From NCBI RefSeq assembly GCF_000518865.1, contig NZ_JAEK01000038.1, positions 1 through 50,003 on the forward strand: a DNA stretch of 50,003 nt, written 5' to 3'. Below the pieces are notes generated by a model. That model was given only the letters and a program-made list of their open reading frames with translations. It ran no database searches and was not told where the DNA came from. This document shows, one piece after another, positions 1 to 7,874 of this stretch. A program made the position numbers and the translations under genes. Within the stretch, counting starts at the first letter, position 1, and every line of letters starts with the position of its first letter. This stretch comes from Bacillus sp. J37. GTDB taxonomy: Bacteria; Bacillota; Bacilli; Bacillales; Bacillaceae.

Positions 1-330
1 GTTTTTTCATGGTTTTTTCGGAGTCATAATAGAGTTTTGCGAACAAAACAAAGAAAAATAATGGAGATAAGAGGTCCAGAATAAGGATAAAATATTGGAT
101 AAGTATTGATTTGCTATTGAGTGCGATATTGGATAAACCCAATGATGGCAAGGGTTAGAACAAAAAAGAGAGGAAAGAAATCGAACTCTTTTCTCCCCTC
201 TCTTTCATCTGTTATCCGAGAATTTATTGGATTTTGTATTAGAAAAGCAATTGTTTATTATTACAGAATTGGCGTTGAGATTAGCAAGAGTTTATTATGG
301 TTGCTAAGAGTTTATTATTGATCTACAATT
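1..330. repeat. Duplicated non-coding module, copy 1
   Basis: This is the first of two diverged copies of a ~330-bp AT-rich module; the second is at 477-826. Shared landmarks in the same order are TTTTTTCATGGTTTTT, AATGGAGATAAGAG, AAGTATTGATTT, GGATAAACCCA or AATAAACCCA, a hairpin, GGATTTTGT, TTTATTATTACAGAATTGG and GCAAGAGTTTATTATG. The hairpin here (165-205, arms AAAGAGAGG and CCTCTCTTT) differs in sequence from the one in copy 2 but sits at the same place. Short reading frames exist but none is preserved between the copies, so I see no protein gene. The copy may begin left of the window. Confidence 0.6.
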
Positions 331-476
331 TCTGTACCATAAGAATAATCATTTGCTAAACCCCATCCCTCCAACCCGCATTCCACCGTTCGAGTTAAAA
401 TAAAGTTTTGCTACGGAACCCCCATTTTGAAGGTTTTTCGGTTCAAAAATGACCGTTTTTCGGCCCTTTTTCGGCT

Positions 477-826
477 GTTTTTTCATGGTTTTTGGGGAGA
501 TGGAATAAAGTTCTGACATAATAGAGAGAAGAAAGTAATGGAGATAAGAGATCAAGAGAAAAGAGAAAAGTATTGAATGAGTATTGATTTATTATTGGGA
601 TTATATTGATTGGCATATTGAATAAACCCAGTAATACCAATGGTTTAGGAACATAACTGTATTGAAAAAACATTGAAAAAGGCATGAAAAAACTCGGGAT
701 CCCGATGAGGAAAACCCGAGTTTCTATTTGGATTTTGTGCTGAAAAAGCAAATGTTTATTATTACAGAATTGGTGGTGAAGTTAGCAAGAGTTTATTATG
801 ACAGTCAGGTGTTTATTCGTGATCTA
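477..826. repeat. Duplicated non-coding module, copy 2
   Basis: This is the second copy of the module at 1-330, separated from it by a ~145-bp spacer that contains GTTTTTCGG-type runs. Its right end reaches the stop codon of the minus-strand rRNA methyltransferase gene. On the minus strand both copies contain several AATAAAC boxes, such as ATAATAAACTCTTGCTAA. The module hairpin is at 690-723. Function unknown. Confidence 0.6.
687..723 (-). terminator. Intrinsic terminator, probably of yfjO
   Basis: The arms AAACTCGGG and CCCGAGTTT pair perfectly over 9 bp, and on the minus strand the hairpin is followed by a run of T. It lies ~100 nt downstream of the yfjO stop codon, inside copy 2 of the duplicated module. 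Confidence 0.65.
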
Positions 827-2221
827 CACCACCCTCGACATCAAGACAACACACTCAACGTGCGCCGTATGCGGAAACATATCAACAGGCTGAATATAAT
901 CAACCTTATAATCCTTACTCAAATAATCAATATCCTTCGCCAAAGTACTAGGATTACATGATACATACACAAATTTCTTCGGTTTTACCTTTTTAATCGC
1001 ATCCAATAACTTACGGTCACAACCTGTTCTTGGCGGGTCAACAACCACAACATCAGGTCTCCATCCTTCTTCCACCCATTTAGGCAACCAATGCTCAGCT
1101 GTACCTGTAACATAAGTAGTGTTTGTAAAGCCATGTTTTTGCGCATTCTCCTGCGCGTCAATAATTGCTGCTTCAATCGTATCCATTCCGCGCACTTCAC
1201 TAGCATCACCAGCAAGCCACAGCCCAATAGTTCCCACTCCACAATAGGCATCCGCTATTTTCTCGCGACCAGTTAGACTGGCTGCTTTTTTGACTTCATC
1301 ATAAAGCTTGACAGTTTGAACTGGATTTAATTGAAAAAATGCTCTTGCAGATAGCTCAAAACTTAAATCCCCTAGTGTTTCTTGAATCACTTCTTCTCCG
1401 CTAAGATGAAGTGTTTTTTCTCCAAAAATGAGAGATGTTTTGTTTCCGTTTATATTTTGTACGAGCGATTTGACCTCTGGGAACCGCTTTTGTATTTCTG
1501 CCATTATTAACTTTTTACGCGGGACCTCTTTTTGCGTTGTAATTAACACAACCTGGACCTCACCAGTTTGGAAACCGGCACGCGTCACGATTGTCCTAAC
1601 TATCCCTTTTCTTTTTCGTTCATCATAAATGGGAACTTGGAAATCTTCGAGAATTTGTTTAACTCCCTCAGAAATCTTATTTGTTAAAGGATGCTGTACC
1701 ATACAGTTTTGGATCGGAACTAGACGGTGTGAATCAAGTCCATATAAACCTGCAATAACTTTTCCTTTTTGCTGACCCACTTGGAATTGACTTTTGTTAC
1801 GATAATTCCAAGGTTCTTCCATGCCAATCGTCGGGCGTATATCAAGCTGATTTACCTTTAATTTCGTATGACGTTCCAATGATTGAATGACAATATCCCG
1901 TTTTTCCTTGAGCTGTTGATCATAAGCCAAATGCTGCAGCTGACAGCCTCCGCATTCCTCATAAATTGGACAAGGGGGCTTCACACGGAAAGGTGAAGAC
2001 TTTCGAATTGTTTTTACCTTTCCTTCTGCGAACTTTGGCGAGATCTTCGTTGCTTCAACTAAGACTTCCTCTCCAGGTAAGGCACCAGGGACAAACACGA
2101 CTTGCCTTTTAAAATAACCTACACCCTCACCGTTAATCCCCAGCCGTTTGATCGTAAGAGGAAAAGTTTGTCCTTTCGAAATCTTAATATTACTTGCCTG
2201 CGGCTTCTTTTCTTTCATCAT
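824..2221 (-). CDS. yfjO: 23S rRNA (uracil-5-)-methyltransferase, TrmA/RlmD family
   Basis: This is a SAM-dependent RNA m5U methyltransferase of the TrmA/RumA family. The N-terminal TRAM domain (about residues 10-70) is followed by the iron-sulfur cysteine cluster [10 protein letters not shown]. The C-terminal Rossmann domain shows [11 protein letters not shown] for SAM binding, VVVDPPRTG, and the catalytic cysteine in [12 protein letters not shown]. The start was set at 2221 because GGAGAG lies 5-8 nt upstream of two adjacent ATGs (2221 and 2218); the longer frame to 2269 would overlap the upstream gene. The stop of the glycosylase gene lies 14 bp upstream, so the two are probably one transcript. 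B. subtilis has two such paralogues, YefA (RlmCD) and YfjO; the neighbour yfjP favours YfjO. Which uridine is modified cannot be read from sequence. Confidence 0.9.
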   Translation of the reverse strand: MMKEKKPQASNIKISKGQTFPLTIKRLGINGEGVGYFKRQVVFVPGALPGEEVLVEATKISPKFAEGKVKTIRKSSPFRVKPPCPIYEECGGCQLQHLAYDQQLKEKRDIVIQSLERHTKLKVNQLDIRPTIGMEEPWNYRNKSQFQVGQQKGKVIAGLYGLDSHRLVPIQNCMVQHPLTNKISEGVKQILEDFQVPIYDERKRKGIVRTIVTRAGFQTGEVQVVLITTQKEVPRKKLIMAEIQKRFPEVKSLVQNINGNKTSLIFGEKTLHLSGEEVIQETLGDLSFELSARAFFQLNPVQTVKLYDEVKKAASLTGREKIADAYCGVGTIGLWLAGDASEVRGMDTIEAAIIDAQENAQKHGFTNTTYVTGTAEHWLPKWVEEGWRPDVVVVDPPRTGCDRKLLDAIKKVKPKKFVYVSCNPSTLAKDIDYLSKDYKVDYIQPVDMFPHTAHVECVVLMSRVV

Positions 2222-2234
2222 ATACTCTCCGTTT

Positions 2235-3101
2235 CTACTCAATGCTTCTCCATAAGTACAATGTTGCATAGCTTAAATAAGGTGACCATTGTTCACTATA
2301 TTGATCCATCTCATCATGTGATGGTTTCTTTTCAAGATTAAAATGATGTTGAATTGCTCGTTGTATCCCTATATCTGCTTTTGGAAACAGGTTTGGTCGT
2401 CCGAGGCCAGAGAGTAAAAGGCTTTGAACTGTCCAAGGACCAATACCCCGAATTTTAATCAGATTTTTTAAAATTTCTTCGTCAGATTGTTTGGCTAATT
2501 CAGCTAAATTCAGTTTTCCTTCAGCAATAAGCCTGGATGTATCAATAAGATATTCTGCTTTTCTCCCGCTAAATTGAAGGTCTCTTAGCTCTTCGTATTG
2601 GAGTCCAGCAACGACTTCAGGCTTAGGATAAAACCAAACACCCTCTACCTCATAGCCAAATTTTTTAACGAATCTTGTTGTTAGCGTATGGGCAAAAGCC
2701 AAGTTTAGTTGTTGATGAATGATGCACTTGACCAAACAGTTATAAAGATCAAATTCTAACACAATTGGCGTTCCTTTGTGTTGTTCAAAGATCTTAGCAA
2801 TATTTGTCTTCTGAAAATGCATGTCAACATCTTGTAGCGGGAAGTCCCATCGAAAGATTCTCCCCATTCTTTTCAGTGCAGCCTCTTTTATATCCTCTTT
2901 ATTTCCACTTATTTCAAAAGCAGGTTCTTGTGTCGTTCCAATTGCTTTGACCTTAATGACATTTGGCATGTCATTGATAACGAATGGAACTTTTATCGAC
3001 TTTTCAATTTTATTTAGTGATATGATTGGATCCATTGATAACCTATCCAATGCTGCATCAAAATTGTATGGACCTTTACATCTGACCGTTTCCATCCACA
3101 T
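2235..3101 (-). CDS. yfjP: DNA-3-methyladenine glycosylase, AlkA-like (HhH-GPD)
   Basis: The 288-residue protein resembles AlkA base-excision glycosylases, which remove alkylated purines from DNA. The helix-hairpin-helix motif [17 protein letters not shown] is followed by [10 protein letters not shown], which holds the expected catalytic aspartate. The N-terminal ~110 residues fit the AlkA N-terminal beta domain. The ATG at 3101 has AAGGAAG 7 nt upstream. The gene ends just before the yfjO ribosome binding site, giving tight coupling with that gene. Exact substrate range is not readable. Confidence 0.85.
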   Translation of the reverse strand: MWMETVRCKGPYNFDAALDRLSMDPIISLNKIEKSIKVPFVINDMPNVIKVKAIGTTQEPAFEISGNKEDIKEAALKRMGRIFRWDFPLQDVDMHFQKTNIAKIFEQHKGTPIVLEFDLYNCLVKCIIHQQLNLAFAHTLTTRFVKKFGYEVEGVWFYPKPEVVAGLQYEELRDLQFSGRKAEYLIDTSRLIAEGKLNLAELAKQSDEEILKNLIKIRGIGPWTVQSLLLSGLGRPNLFPKADIGIQRAIQHHFNLEKKPSHDEMDQYSEQWSPYLSYATLYLWRSIE

Positions 3102-3166
3102 ATTCTTTCTTCCTTTTCACCTTTTCCTATTATTATAACATTCCATACTCTTTTCTTAATAAAGAT

Positions 3167-3197
3167 GAAAAAACCCTTTGAATGAAAACTCAAAGGG
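3167..3197 (-). terminator. Intrinsic terminator of pdaA
   Basis: CCCTTTGA and TCAAAGGG form an 8-bp stem, followed on the minus strand by six T. The pdaA stop codon lies inside the hairpin. Confidence 0.8.
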
Positions 3198-3990
3198 AAA
3201 TGAGATAAGGATGGTCAATCATTCTACTGAGCATTAAATCATCTAAGCTTTTAAAGGTGTAGCCTTGCTTTCTTAATTCCACAATGGCATTGTCTAAAGC
3301 CTCGGCATTATCCTTTGATACGGTATGAAGCAGTAAAATGCAACCCGGATGAATTTGCTTCATAATGTTGTCATAGGAATATCTCCAGCCTTTTTGATCA
3401 TTTACTTTCCAATCAACAAAAGCTAACGACCAAAAAACGGATGTGTAACCAAGTTCTTTTGCATCATTAAGTACTCTCTCACTAAAAATACCACGTGGCG
3501 GTCTCAGGTAGCTCATACCTTTTTGATCTGTTAATTCCTCTACCTTGAGTCGGACAGATTCTAGCTCTTTTTTTAACTCCTCATCACTTTGGGTCGTTAA
3601 ATCCGGATGGTACCATGAGTGATTTCCCACGATATGCCCTTCATCGACCATTCGCTTGACTAAGTCAGCTTCCGTATCCAGGTAATGTCCTGTAATAAAA
3701 AAGGTTGCCGGTACCTTCCGTTCTTTTAACACATCCAATACTTTTTCTGTGTATCCATTTTCATATCCATTATCAAACGTTAAATAGATTTCTTTCTTTG
3801 AGGTATCCCCCATATAAAAAGAGCCATACTTAGCTAAAAGCTCATCTAATTCCTTCCCTGCTGAAGCCGGCTCGTGATTTTGGCTCTTTTTAAATCCCCA
3901 GTGAATCGGCTTATTTGATACTGCTTGTGCTGTATTTATCGTTAAAAAAAGAAGACAAAAAAGAGTCAAAAGCATAGACCATTTTTTCAT
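3190..3990 (-). CDS. pdaA: Delta-lactam-biosynthetic de-N-acetylase PdaA
   Basis: This polysaccharide deacetylase removes the N-acetyl group of muramic acid, a step in making the muramic-delta-lactam of spore cortex. A signal peptide ends near AQA (residues 21-23). NodB-domain motifs are TFDNGYEN (71-78; the Asn variant of TFDDG typical of PdaA), NHSWYHPD with the metal histidines 124 and 128, and LRPPRG near 162-167. The 266-residue length fits B. subtilis PdaA. Upstream, the sequence CACTATA near 4020-4026 on the minus strand resembles a sigma-G -10 element (CATNHTA), but the spacing to the -35 is not ideal. A 20-bp tandem array lies further upstream at 4111-4230. Confidence 0.93.
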   Translation of the reverse strand: MKKWSMLLTLFCLLFLTINTAQAVSNKPIHWGFKKSQNHEPASAGKELDELLAKYGSFYMGDTSKKEIYLTFDNGYENGYTEKVLDVLKERKVPATFFITGHYLDTEADLVKRMVDEGHIVGNHSWYHPDLTTQSDEELKKELESVRLKVEELTDQKGMSYLRPPRGIFSERVLNDAKELGYTSVFWSLAFVDWKVNDQKGWRYSYDNIMKQIHPGCILLLHTVSKDNAEALDNAIVELRKQGYTFKSLDDLMLSRMIDHPYLISL

Positions 3991-4110
3991 GACAGTTCTC
4001 TCCTCATTTCACATAATTAGTTATAGTGTTGTTTAAGAGAGGAATTCAATACTGAGAAAAAATGGGAATAGCTTGTTTGTGCAAGGCGGGCGCACTTTGT
4101 CGAAAAAAGT

Positions 4111-4230
4111 CTAATCGAAAATAAAATCTCAGAATCGAAGATAAATTTTTAAAATCGCTGATATATTCTCAAAATCGCTGATAAAATCCCAGAATCGCTG
4201 ATATATCCTCAAAACTCGAAGATTCCCAGT
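4111..4230. repeat. Six-unit, 20-bp tandem array
   Basis: Six units repeat at an exact 20-bp period: 4111, 4131, 4151, 4171, 4191 and 4211. The central units read AAAATCGCTGATATATTCTC, AAAATCGCTGATAAAATCCC and AGAATCGCTGATATATCCTC. The outer units carry TCGAA in place of TCGCT. The array lies between the fumarase terminator and the pdaA promoter region and has no coding value, because 20 is not a multiple of three. Confidence 0.85.
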
Positions 4231-4237
4231 CGATACC

Positions 4238-4265
4238 AAAAAAAGACCCGCAATTTTGCGGATCT
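4238..4265 (-). terminator. Intrinsic terminator of fumarase gene
   Basis: GACCCGCAA and TTGCGGATC pair with one mismatch. On the minus strand the hairpin is followed by seven T, and it lies ~20 nt after the fumarase stop codon. Confidence 0.8.
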
Positions 4266-4282
4266 TCCTCCTAATTAATCGT

Positions 4283-5821
4283 TTATTTAAATACCGGCTC
4301 TTTAAAATTCCCCAATTTTTCAAGTGAGCTTTTATCCACATCAGCATGAAGACTATTTCCGTGAGAATCCATTGTGACAACTGCTGTAAATCCTTCAACT
4401 TTTAAATGCCACATAGCTTCAGGAATACCAAATTGCATGAAATCTACACCTTCAACTGATTTAATACAATCTGCATAATATTGAGCAGCTCCACCGATTG
4501 CATTTAGGTATACTCCGCCATGCTCTTCTAATGCTTTCAACGTTTTAGGTCCCATTCCACCTTTTCCGATGACTGCGCGAATGCCAAATCGCTTCATGAT
4601 ATCGCCTTGATAGGGCTCTTCACGGATACTTGTTGTCGGACCTGCCGCTTTTACATGATAGTTCCCATCTTCATCTTTTAACATAACCGGTCCACAGTGA
4701 TAAATAATTTGTCCATTTAAATCAACCGGGGATTCATTTTCAGAGAGGTACTTATGGATCGCATCACGGCCTGTGTACATCATTCCGTTAATACGAACAA
4801 CGTCTCCAACCTTTAGCTCTCTTATTTTTACTTCTGTAATTGGTGCTTCAAGAACAACTTCTCTTATATCAGTCGCTTGTTCTTCTGTTGCAGCTACTTC
4901 ACCTTGTGAAAAATCAATATCCTCACCATCTTGGTATAGCCACTCATTGATCGAACCACTTTCAGGATTAATAAGGACTCCTAAACGGCGATATGCCCAG
5001 CAATTATATGCAACAGATACAAAAAAGCTTGCCGGTATACGGTTTATAACTCCAACTTTACAACCGAGTAACGTCGTCTCTCCACCAAAACCCATTGTAC
5101 CAATACCAAGTTCATTGGCATGTTCCATTACGTACTCTTCTAACTGACGCAGTTCTTCACGTTCATTGACATCGTCAACACGTCTGAAAAGTTGATTCTT
5201 CGCAAGCTCATATCCGCTTGTCCGGTCTCCACCAATGCCAACTCCGATGAACCCTGCGCTACAGCCTTGTCCTTGTGCCTGGTAGACAGAATGCATAATA
5301 CATTTACGAATTCCGTCCAGATCACGTCCAGCTTTTCCTAAGCCTTCAAGTTCACATGGAAGACTGTATTGAATATTTTTATTTTCACAGCCGCCACCTT
5401 TTAAAATCAGGCGGGCATCTATATAATCATTTTCCCATTGTTCAAATTTAATAACAGGCGTCCCTTCACCAAGGTTATCACCACTGTTAGAACCTGTAAT
5501 GGAATCAACTGAGTTAGGACGAAGCTTTCCATCCTTTGTCGCCTGCTCAATAGCGCGTTTAATGTCTTTGGTCATTTCAAGTTGGTTTGCACCGACAGGC
5601 ACTTTTATTTTAAATGTCGGTAAGCCGGTGTCTTGGCAAATTGGAGAAATATTATCATCTGCCATTTTTATATTATTTGCAATTGTTGCTAATGACATCG
5701 CAGAACGTGTCCCGGCACTTTCCTTTAGCTTTGCTTGAGCAATCGCTCTTCTTACGTCTTTAGGTAAATTGGTCGAAGTTTCAACAACTAATTGATACAT
5801 ACTTTCATAAAAGTTTTTCAT
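4283..5821 (-). CDS. fumA: Class I fumarate hydratase (iron-sulfur)
   Basis: The 512-residue protein has the complete class I fumarase layout. The alpha domain has cysteines in ICQDTGLP (C62), KGGGCENKN (C145) and GQGCSAGFIGVG (C187), the expected ligands of the [4Fe-4S] cluster. The beta domain begins around VGDVVRINGMMYTGRDA and includes YHCGPVM and VIGKGGMG. It interconverts fumarate and malate in the TCA cycle. B. subtilis uses the unrelated class II enzyme CitG; class I enzymes occur in other bacilli and are oxygen sensitive. The ATG at 5821 has GGGGG 8 nt upstream. A well-matched promoter lies ~330 bp upstream with a cre-like site beside it, so the mRNA would have a long leader containing repeat A copy 1. 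Confidence 0.93.
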   Translation of the reverse strand: MKNFYESMYQLVVETSTNLPKDVRRAIAQAKLKESAGTRSAMSLATIANNIKMADDNISPICQDTGLPTFKIKVPVGANQLEMTKDIKRAIEQATKDGKLRPNSVDSITGSNSGDNLGEGTPVIKFEQWENDYIDARLILKGGGCENKNIQYSLPCELEGLGKAGRDLDGIRKCIMHSVYQAQGQGCSAGFIGVGIGGDRTSGYELAKNQLFRRVDDVNEREELRQLEEYVMEHANELGIGTMGFGGETTLLGCKVGVINRIPASFFVSVAYNCWAYRRLGVLINPESGSINEWLYQDGEDIDFSQGEVAATEEQATDIREVVLEAPITEVKIRELKVGDVVRINGMMYTGRDAIHKYLSENESPVDLNGQIIYHCGPVMLKDEDGNYHVKAAGPTTSIREEPYQGDIMKRFGIRAVIGKGGMGPKTLKALEEHGGVYLNAIGGAAQYYADCIKSVEGVDFMQFGIPEAMWHLKVEGFTAVVTMDSHGNSLHADVDKSSLEKLGNFKEPVFK

Positions 5822-5841
5822 CTCGATTTCCCCCCATGAAC

Positions 5842-6030
5842 AAAAGCGTAAGCGCCTCGAACAGCCTCGGGCAAATAAGACGATTTAGAATAGAAGGCGT
5901 TCTTCGCCTTCAATTCTAAATTGGCTAGACCCTAGAGGTGCTAGGCGCTGGCAGTTGAAAATCGCGACGTCCTGTCGCAACAACTGCACTTACACATCCT
6001 GTGCTTCGGAGCTGGATGTCAAAGCGCTTA
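5842..6030 (+). repeat. Repeat family A, copy 1 (long form)
   Basis: It begins AAAAGCGTAAGCGCC and contains an internal inverted repeat (TTTAGAATAGAAGGC against GCCTTCAATTCTAAA), the remnant GCTAGGCGCTGG, and an insert with CGCGACGTCCTGTCGC and CACATCCTGTGCTTCGG. The same insert is present in copy 6 (35022-35196). The element lies wholly between the predicted fumarase promoter and start codon, so it is probably transcribed as part of that leader. Confidence 0.8.
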
Positions 6031-6147
6031 CCCCTGTTCCGATATAATAAAGTTTCTTAAACCTTTAATAAATGTGCATACAAGTGCTTCGGTCAAATCT
6101 ATTACTCTATTTCTTTCATAAACTTTCAGGTTTTTCCCACAATTTTT

Positions 6148-6176
6148 ATTATACTCGTAAGACGATTTATTGAAAA
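6148..6176 (-). promoter_or_regulatory. Sigma-A promoter of fumarase gene
   Basis: On the minus strand TTTTCA, 17 bp and TATAAT form a promoter with a perfect -10 box. The predicted start of transcription is near 6141, giving a leader of ~320 nt. Confidence 0.55.
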
Positions 6177-6182
6177 GCTGAA

Positions 6183-6196
6183 TCAAAGCGTTTTCA
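6183..6196 (-). promoter_or_regulatory. cre-like CcpA site upstream of fumarase promoter
   Basis: TCAAAGCGTTTTCA matches the cre consensus TGNAARCGNWWWCA at 13 of 14 positions. It lies 7 bp upstream of the -35 box, a position seen for CcpA-activated genes, though repression is also possible. Confidence 0.45.
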
Positions 6197-6205
6197 AGAC
6201 TTAAT

Positions 6206-6236
6206 CAAAAAAAGCCGACACTCCCAGTGTCAGCTT
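6206..6236 (-). terminator. Intrinsic terminator of yfjT
   Basis: AGCCGACACT and AGTGTCAGCT form a stem with a 3-nt loop, followed on the minus strand by seven T. Confidence 0.8.
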
Positions 6237-6423
6237 ATTTATCCCAATCTTTTTTAAATTGATTTTGTTTCATCTCAAGATCATCAAGCATATGAATTAA
6301 TCGATCGATATCATCAACATCTGTTGATTCCGGATCCATTGAGTCCAGAACTTCTAAAAACATATTTAATCGATTTTTCAAATAAGATAGTTGAGAATCC
6401 TTGTCTTGTACTGCGTTACCCAT
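6235..6423 (-). CDS. yfjT: SE1561 family small protein (YfjT-like)
   Basis: This 62-residue acidic protein is predicted to be soluble and helical, with heptad-like leucines and methionines (LIHMLDDLEMKQNQF). It resembles the small Firmicutes family named SE1561 and occupies the yfjT position next to pdaA and the yfk block. The function of the family is unknown. The ATG at 6423 has GAAAGGGGCG upstream, and a promoter TTGTCA-N17-TACGAT lies at 6449-6477. It is a monocistronic unit with its own terminator. Confidence 0.75.
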   Translation of the reverse strand: MGNAVQDKDSQLSYLKNRLNMFLEVLDSMDPESTDVDDIDRLIHMLDDLEMKQNQFKKDWDK

Positions 6424-6448
6424 TATTTCGCCCCTTTCAGATAAGTGT

Positions 6449-6477
6449 ATCGTAGACTATTTTAAATTGTTTGACAA
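6449..6477 (-). promoter_or_regulatory. Sigma-A promoter of yfjT
   Basis: On the minus strand TTGTCA (5 of 6), 17 bp and TACGAT (4 of 6), about 25 bp before the start codon. Confidence 0.45.
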
Positions 6478-6566
6478 GTATCTATTGTTCACTCACAGGA
6501 TGTGTAAAAGACATGTTCATGTTAAAATGAAAGGTATGCTATTTTCCTTATAGCTTTTATTTCTAG

Positions 6567-6685
6567 AAAAGCGCAAGCGCCTGTTCAGCCCCGACAAGCA
6601 TAAGGCGATTTGGAATAGAAGGCGTTCTTTGCCTTCAATTCCAAATTGACTTATGACCTCCAGGGGCTAGGCGCTGGAGCTGGAC
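6567..6685 (+). repeat. Repeat family A, copy 2
   Basis: This is the clearest copy of the family. It starts AAAAGCGCAAGCGCC and ends GGGGCTAGGCGCTGGAGC. Internally, TTTGGAATAGAAGGC and GCCTTCAATTCCAAA pair, and outside that CATAAG pairs with CTTATG, so the element can fold into one long stem. It lies just upstream of yfkAB. Confidence 0.85.
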
Positions 6686-6743
6686 ACCAACACTAAGTAC
6701 AAAATTTCAAACTTTCCTACCTTTAAAAAAGGAGCATAAACAA

Positions 6744-7865
6744 ATGAATGCACTAAAATCCGCAAACCCTATTACAACGTCATATGATCCATGGGAAGCT
6801 TATTTAGATGTAAAGCAGTATGGGCAAATGACGTTAACAAACATAGAATTTACCACAACAACACTTTGTAATATGCGTTGTGAACATTGTGCTGTTGGTT
6901 ATACACTGCAGCCTAAAGATCCGCAAGCACTTCCGATAGAGCTGTTATTAAAGAGATTGGATGAGGTACCAACCCTGCGTTCCCTCAGTATTACAGGCGG
7001 GGAGCCGATGCTTTCCTTGAAATCAGTCGACCAATATGTTGTTCCTCTTTTAAAGTATGCCCACGAACGAGGTGTTCGTACACAAATAAATTCAAATTTA
7101 ACTCTTGATTTGAAACGCTATGAAAAGATTATTCCTTACTTAGATGTTTTACATATCTCACATAACTGGGGCACAGTTGATGAATTTGTTGAAGTTGGTT
7201 TTGCTGTGATGGACCGTAAACCGACCTATGAACAACGAGCAAAATTGTTTGAGCAAATGATTGAAAATAGCCGTGCTCTTGTAAAAGCCGGAGTAATTGT
7301 ATCGGCAGAAACGATGTTAAACAAGCGAACACTTCCATATATTGAGAAAATCCATAAGCAGGTCGTTGACGAGATGCATTGTCAGCGTCATGAAATTCAT
7401 CCTATGTATCCAAGTGATTTTGCGAGTGCATTGGAAACCTTGTCACTTCCTGAAATGCGAAAATCCATTCATCATTTACTTGATATCAGAGATGAAAACA
7501 CATGGATGCTATTTGGTACATTACCCTTCTATGCTTGCAGTGAAAACCCGGAAGATATCGAACTTATTCAATGCTTAAGAGAAAGTAAAAATGTCACTGT
7601 GCGCAATGATCCTGACGGCCGCTCACGCTTAAATGTGAATATTTTTAACGGAGATATTATCGTGACGGATTTCGGTGATACACCTTCTCTTGGAAATATA
7701 AAGGATAACACCCTTCAATCCGCCTATTCAAAATGGATGGATTCTAATATAGCAAAATCACTAAACTGTCATTGTCCGGCTGTTCGATGTCTAGGTCCGA
7801 ATGTACTTGTAAAGAATAGTTATTATCAAGACGTTGACTTTACGAAACGAAAATCCAAGATCTAA
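6744..7865 (+). CDS. yfkAB: Radical SAM protein YfkAB
   Basis: The 373-residue protein carries the radical SAM signature LCNMRCEHC (cysteines 42, 46 and 49), which binds the [4Fe-4S] cluster that cleaves SAM. SITGGEPML supplies the SAM-binding GGE motif. A second cysteine group, NCHCPAVRC (342, 344, 349), near the C-terminus suggests an auxiliary cluster, as in SPASM-type enzymes. The reaction and substrate of YfkAB are unknown. GGAG lies 9 nt before the ATG. The MscS-type gene starts 9 bp after the stop, so the two are probably co-transcribed. In B. subtilis this gene was first annotated as separate yfkA and yfkB; here it is one intact frame. Confidence 0.85.
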   Translation: MNALKSANPITTSYDPWEAYLDVKQYGQMTLTNIEFTTTTLCNMRCEHCAVGYTLQPKDPQALPIELLLKRLDEVPTLRSLSITGGEPMLSLKSVDQYVVPLLKYAHERGVRTQINSNLTLDLKRYEKIIPYLDVLHISHNWGTVDEFVEVGFAVMDRKPTYEQRAKLFEQMIENSRALVKAGVIVSAETMLNKRTLPYIEKIHKQVVDEMHCQRHEIHPMYPSDFASALETLSLPEMRKSIHHLLDIRDENTWMLFGTLPFYACSENPEDIELIQCLRESKNVTVRNDPDGRSRLNVNIFNGDIIVTDFGDTPSLGNIKDNTLQSAYSKWMDSNIAKSLNCHCPAVRCLGPNVLVKNSYYQDVDFTKRKSKI

Positions 7866-7874
7866 GGTGACAAA

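Larger units (their letters stand above)
6424..6743. other. Intergenic region between yfjT and yfkAB
   Basis: This 320-bp gap holds the yfjT promoter (6449-6477, minus), repeat A copy 2 (6567-6685) and the yfkAB ribosome binding site GGAG at 6731-6734. GTTAAAAT near 6522-6529 could be part of a yfkAB -10 box, but no convincing -35 is seen. Confidence 0.5.

Noticed and set aside
121-751. Short reading frames on both strands (about 60-100 codons) in the first 800 bp
   Set aside because: None is kept between the two copies of the duplicated module, none has a convincing ribosome binding site, and they overlap hairpins.
4111-4230. CRISPR array
   Set aside because: The units are directly abutting 20-bp repeats without spacers, and no cas genes are nearby.
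4129-4398. A minus-strand frame running through the 20-bp array and the end of the fumarase gene
   Set aside because: It is out of frame with the fumarase, and the repeat period of 20 is not a multiple of three, so it is a by-product of the array.
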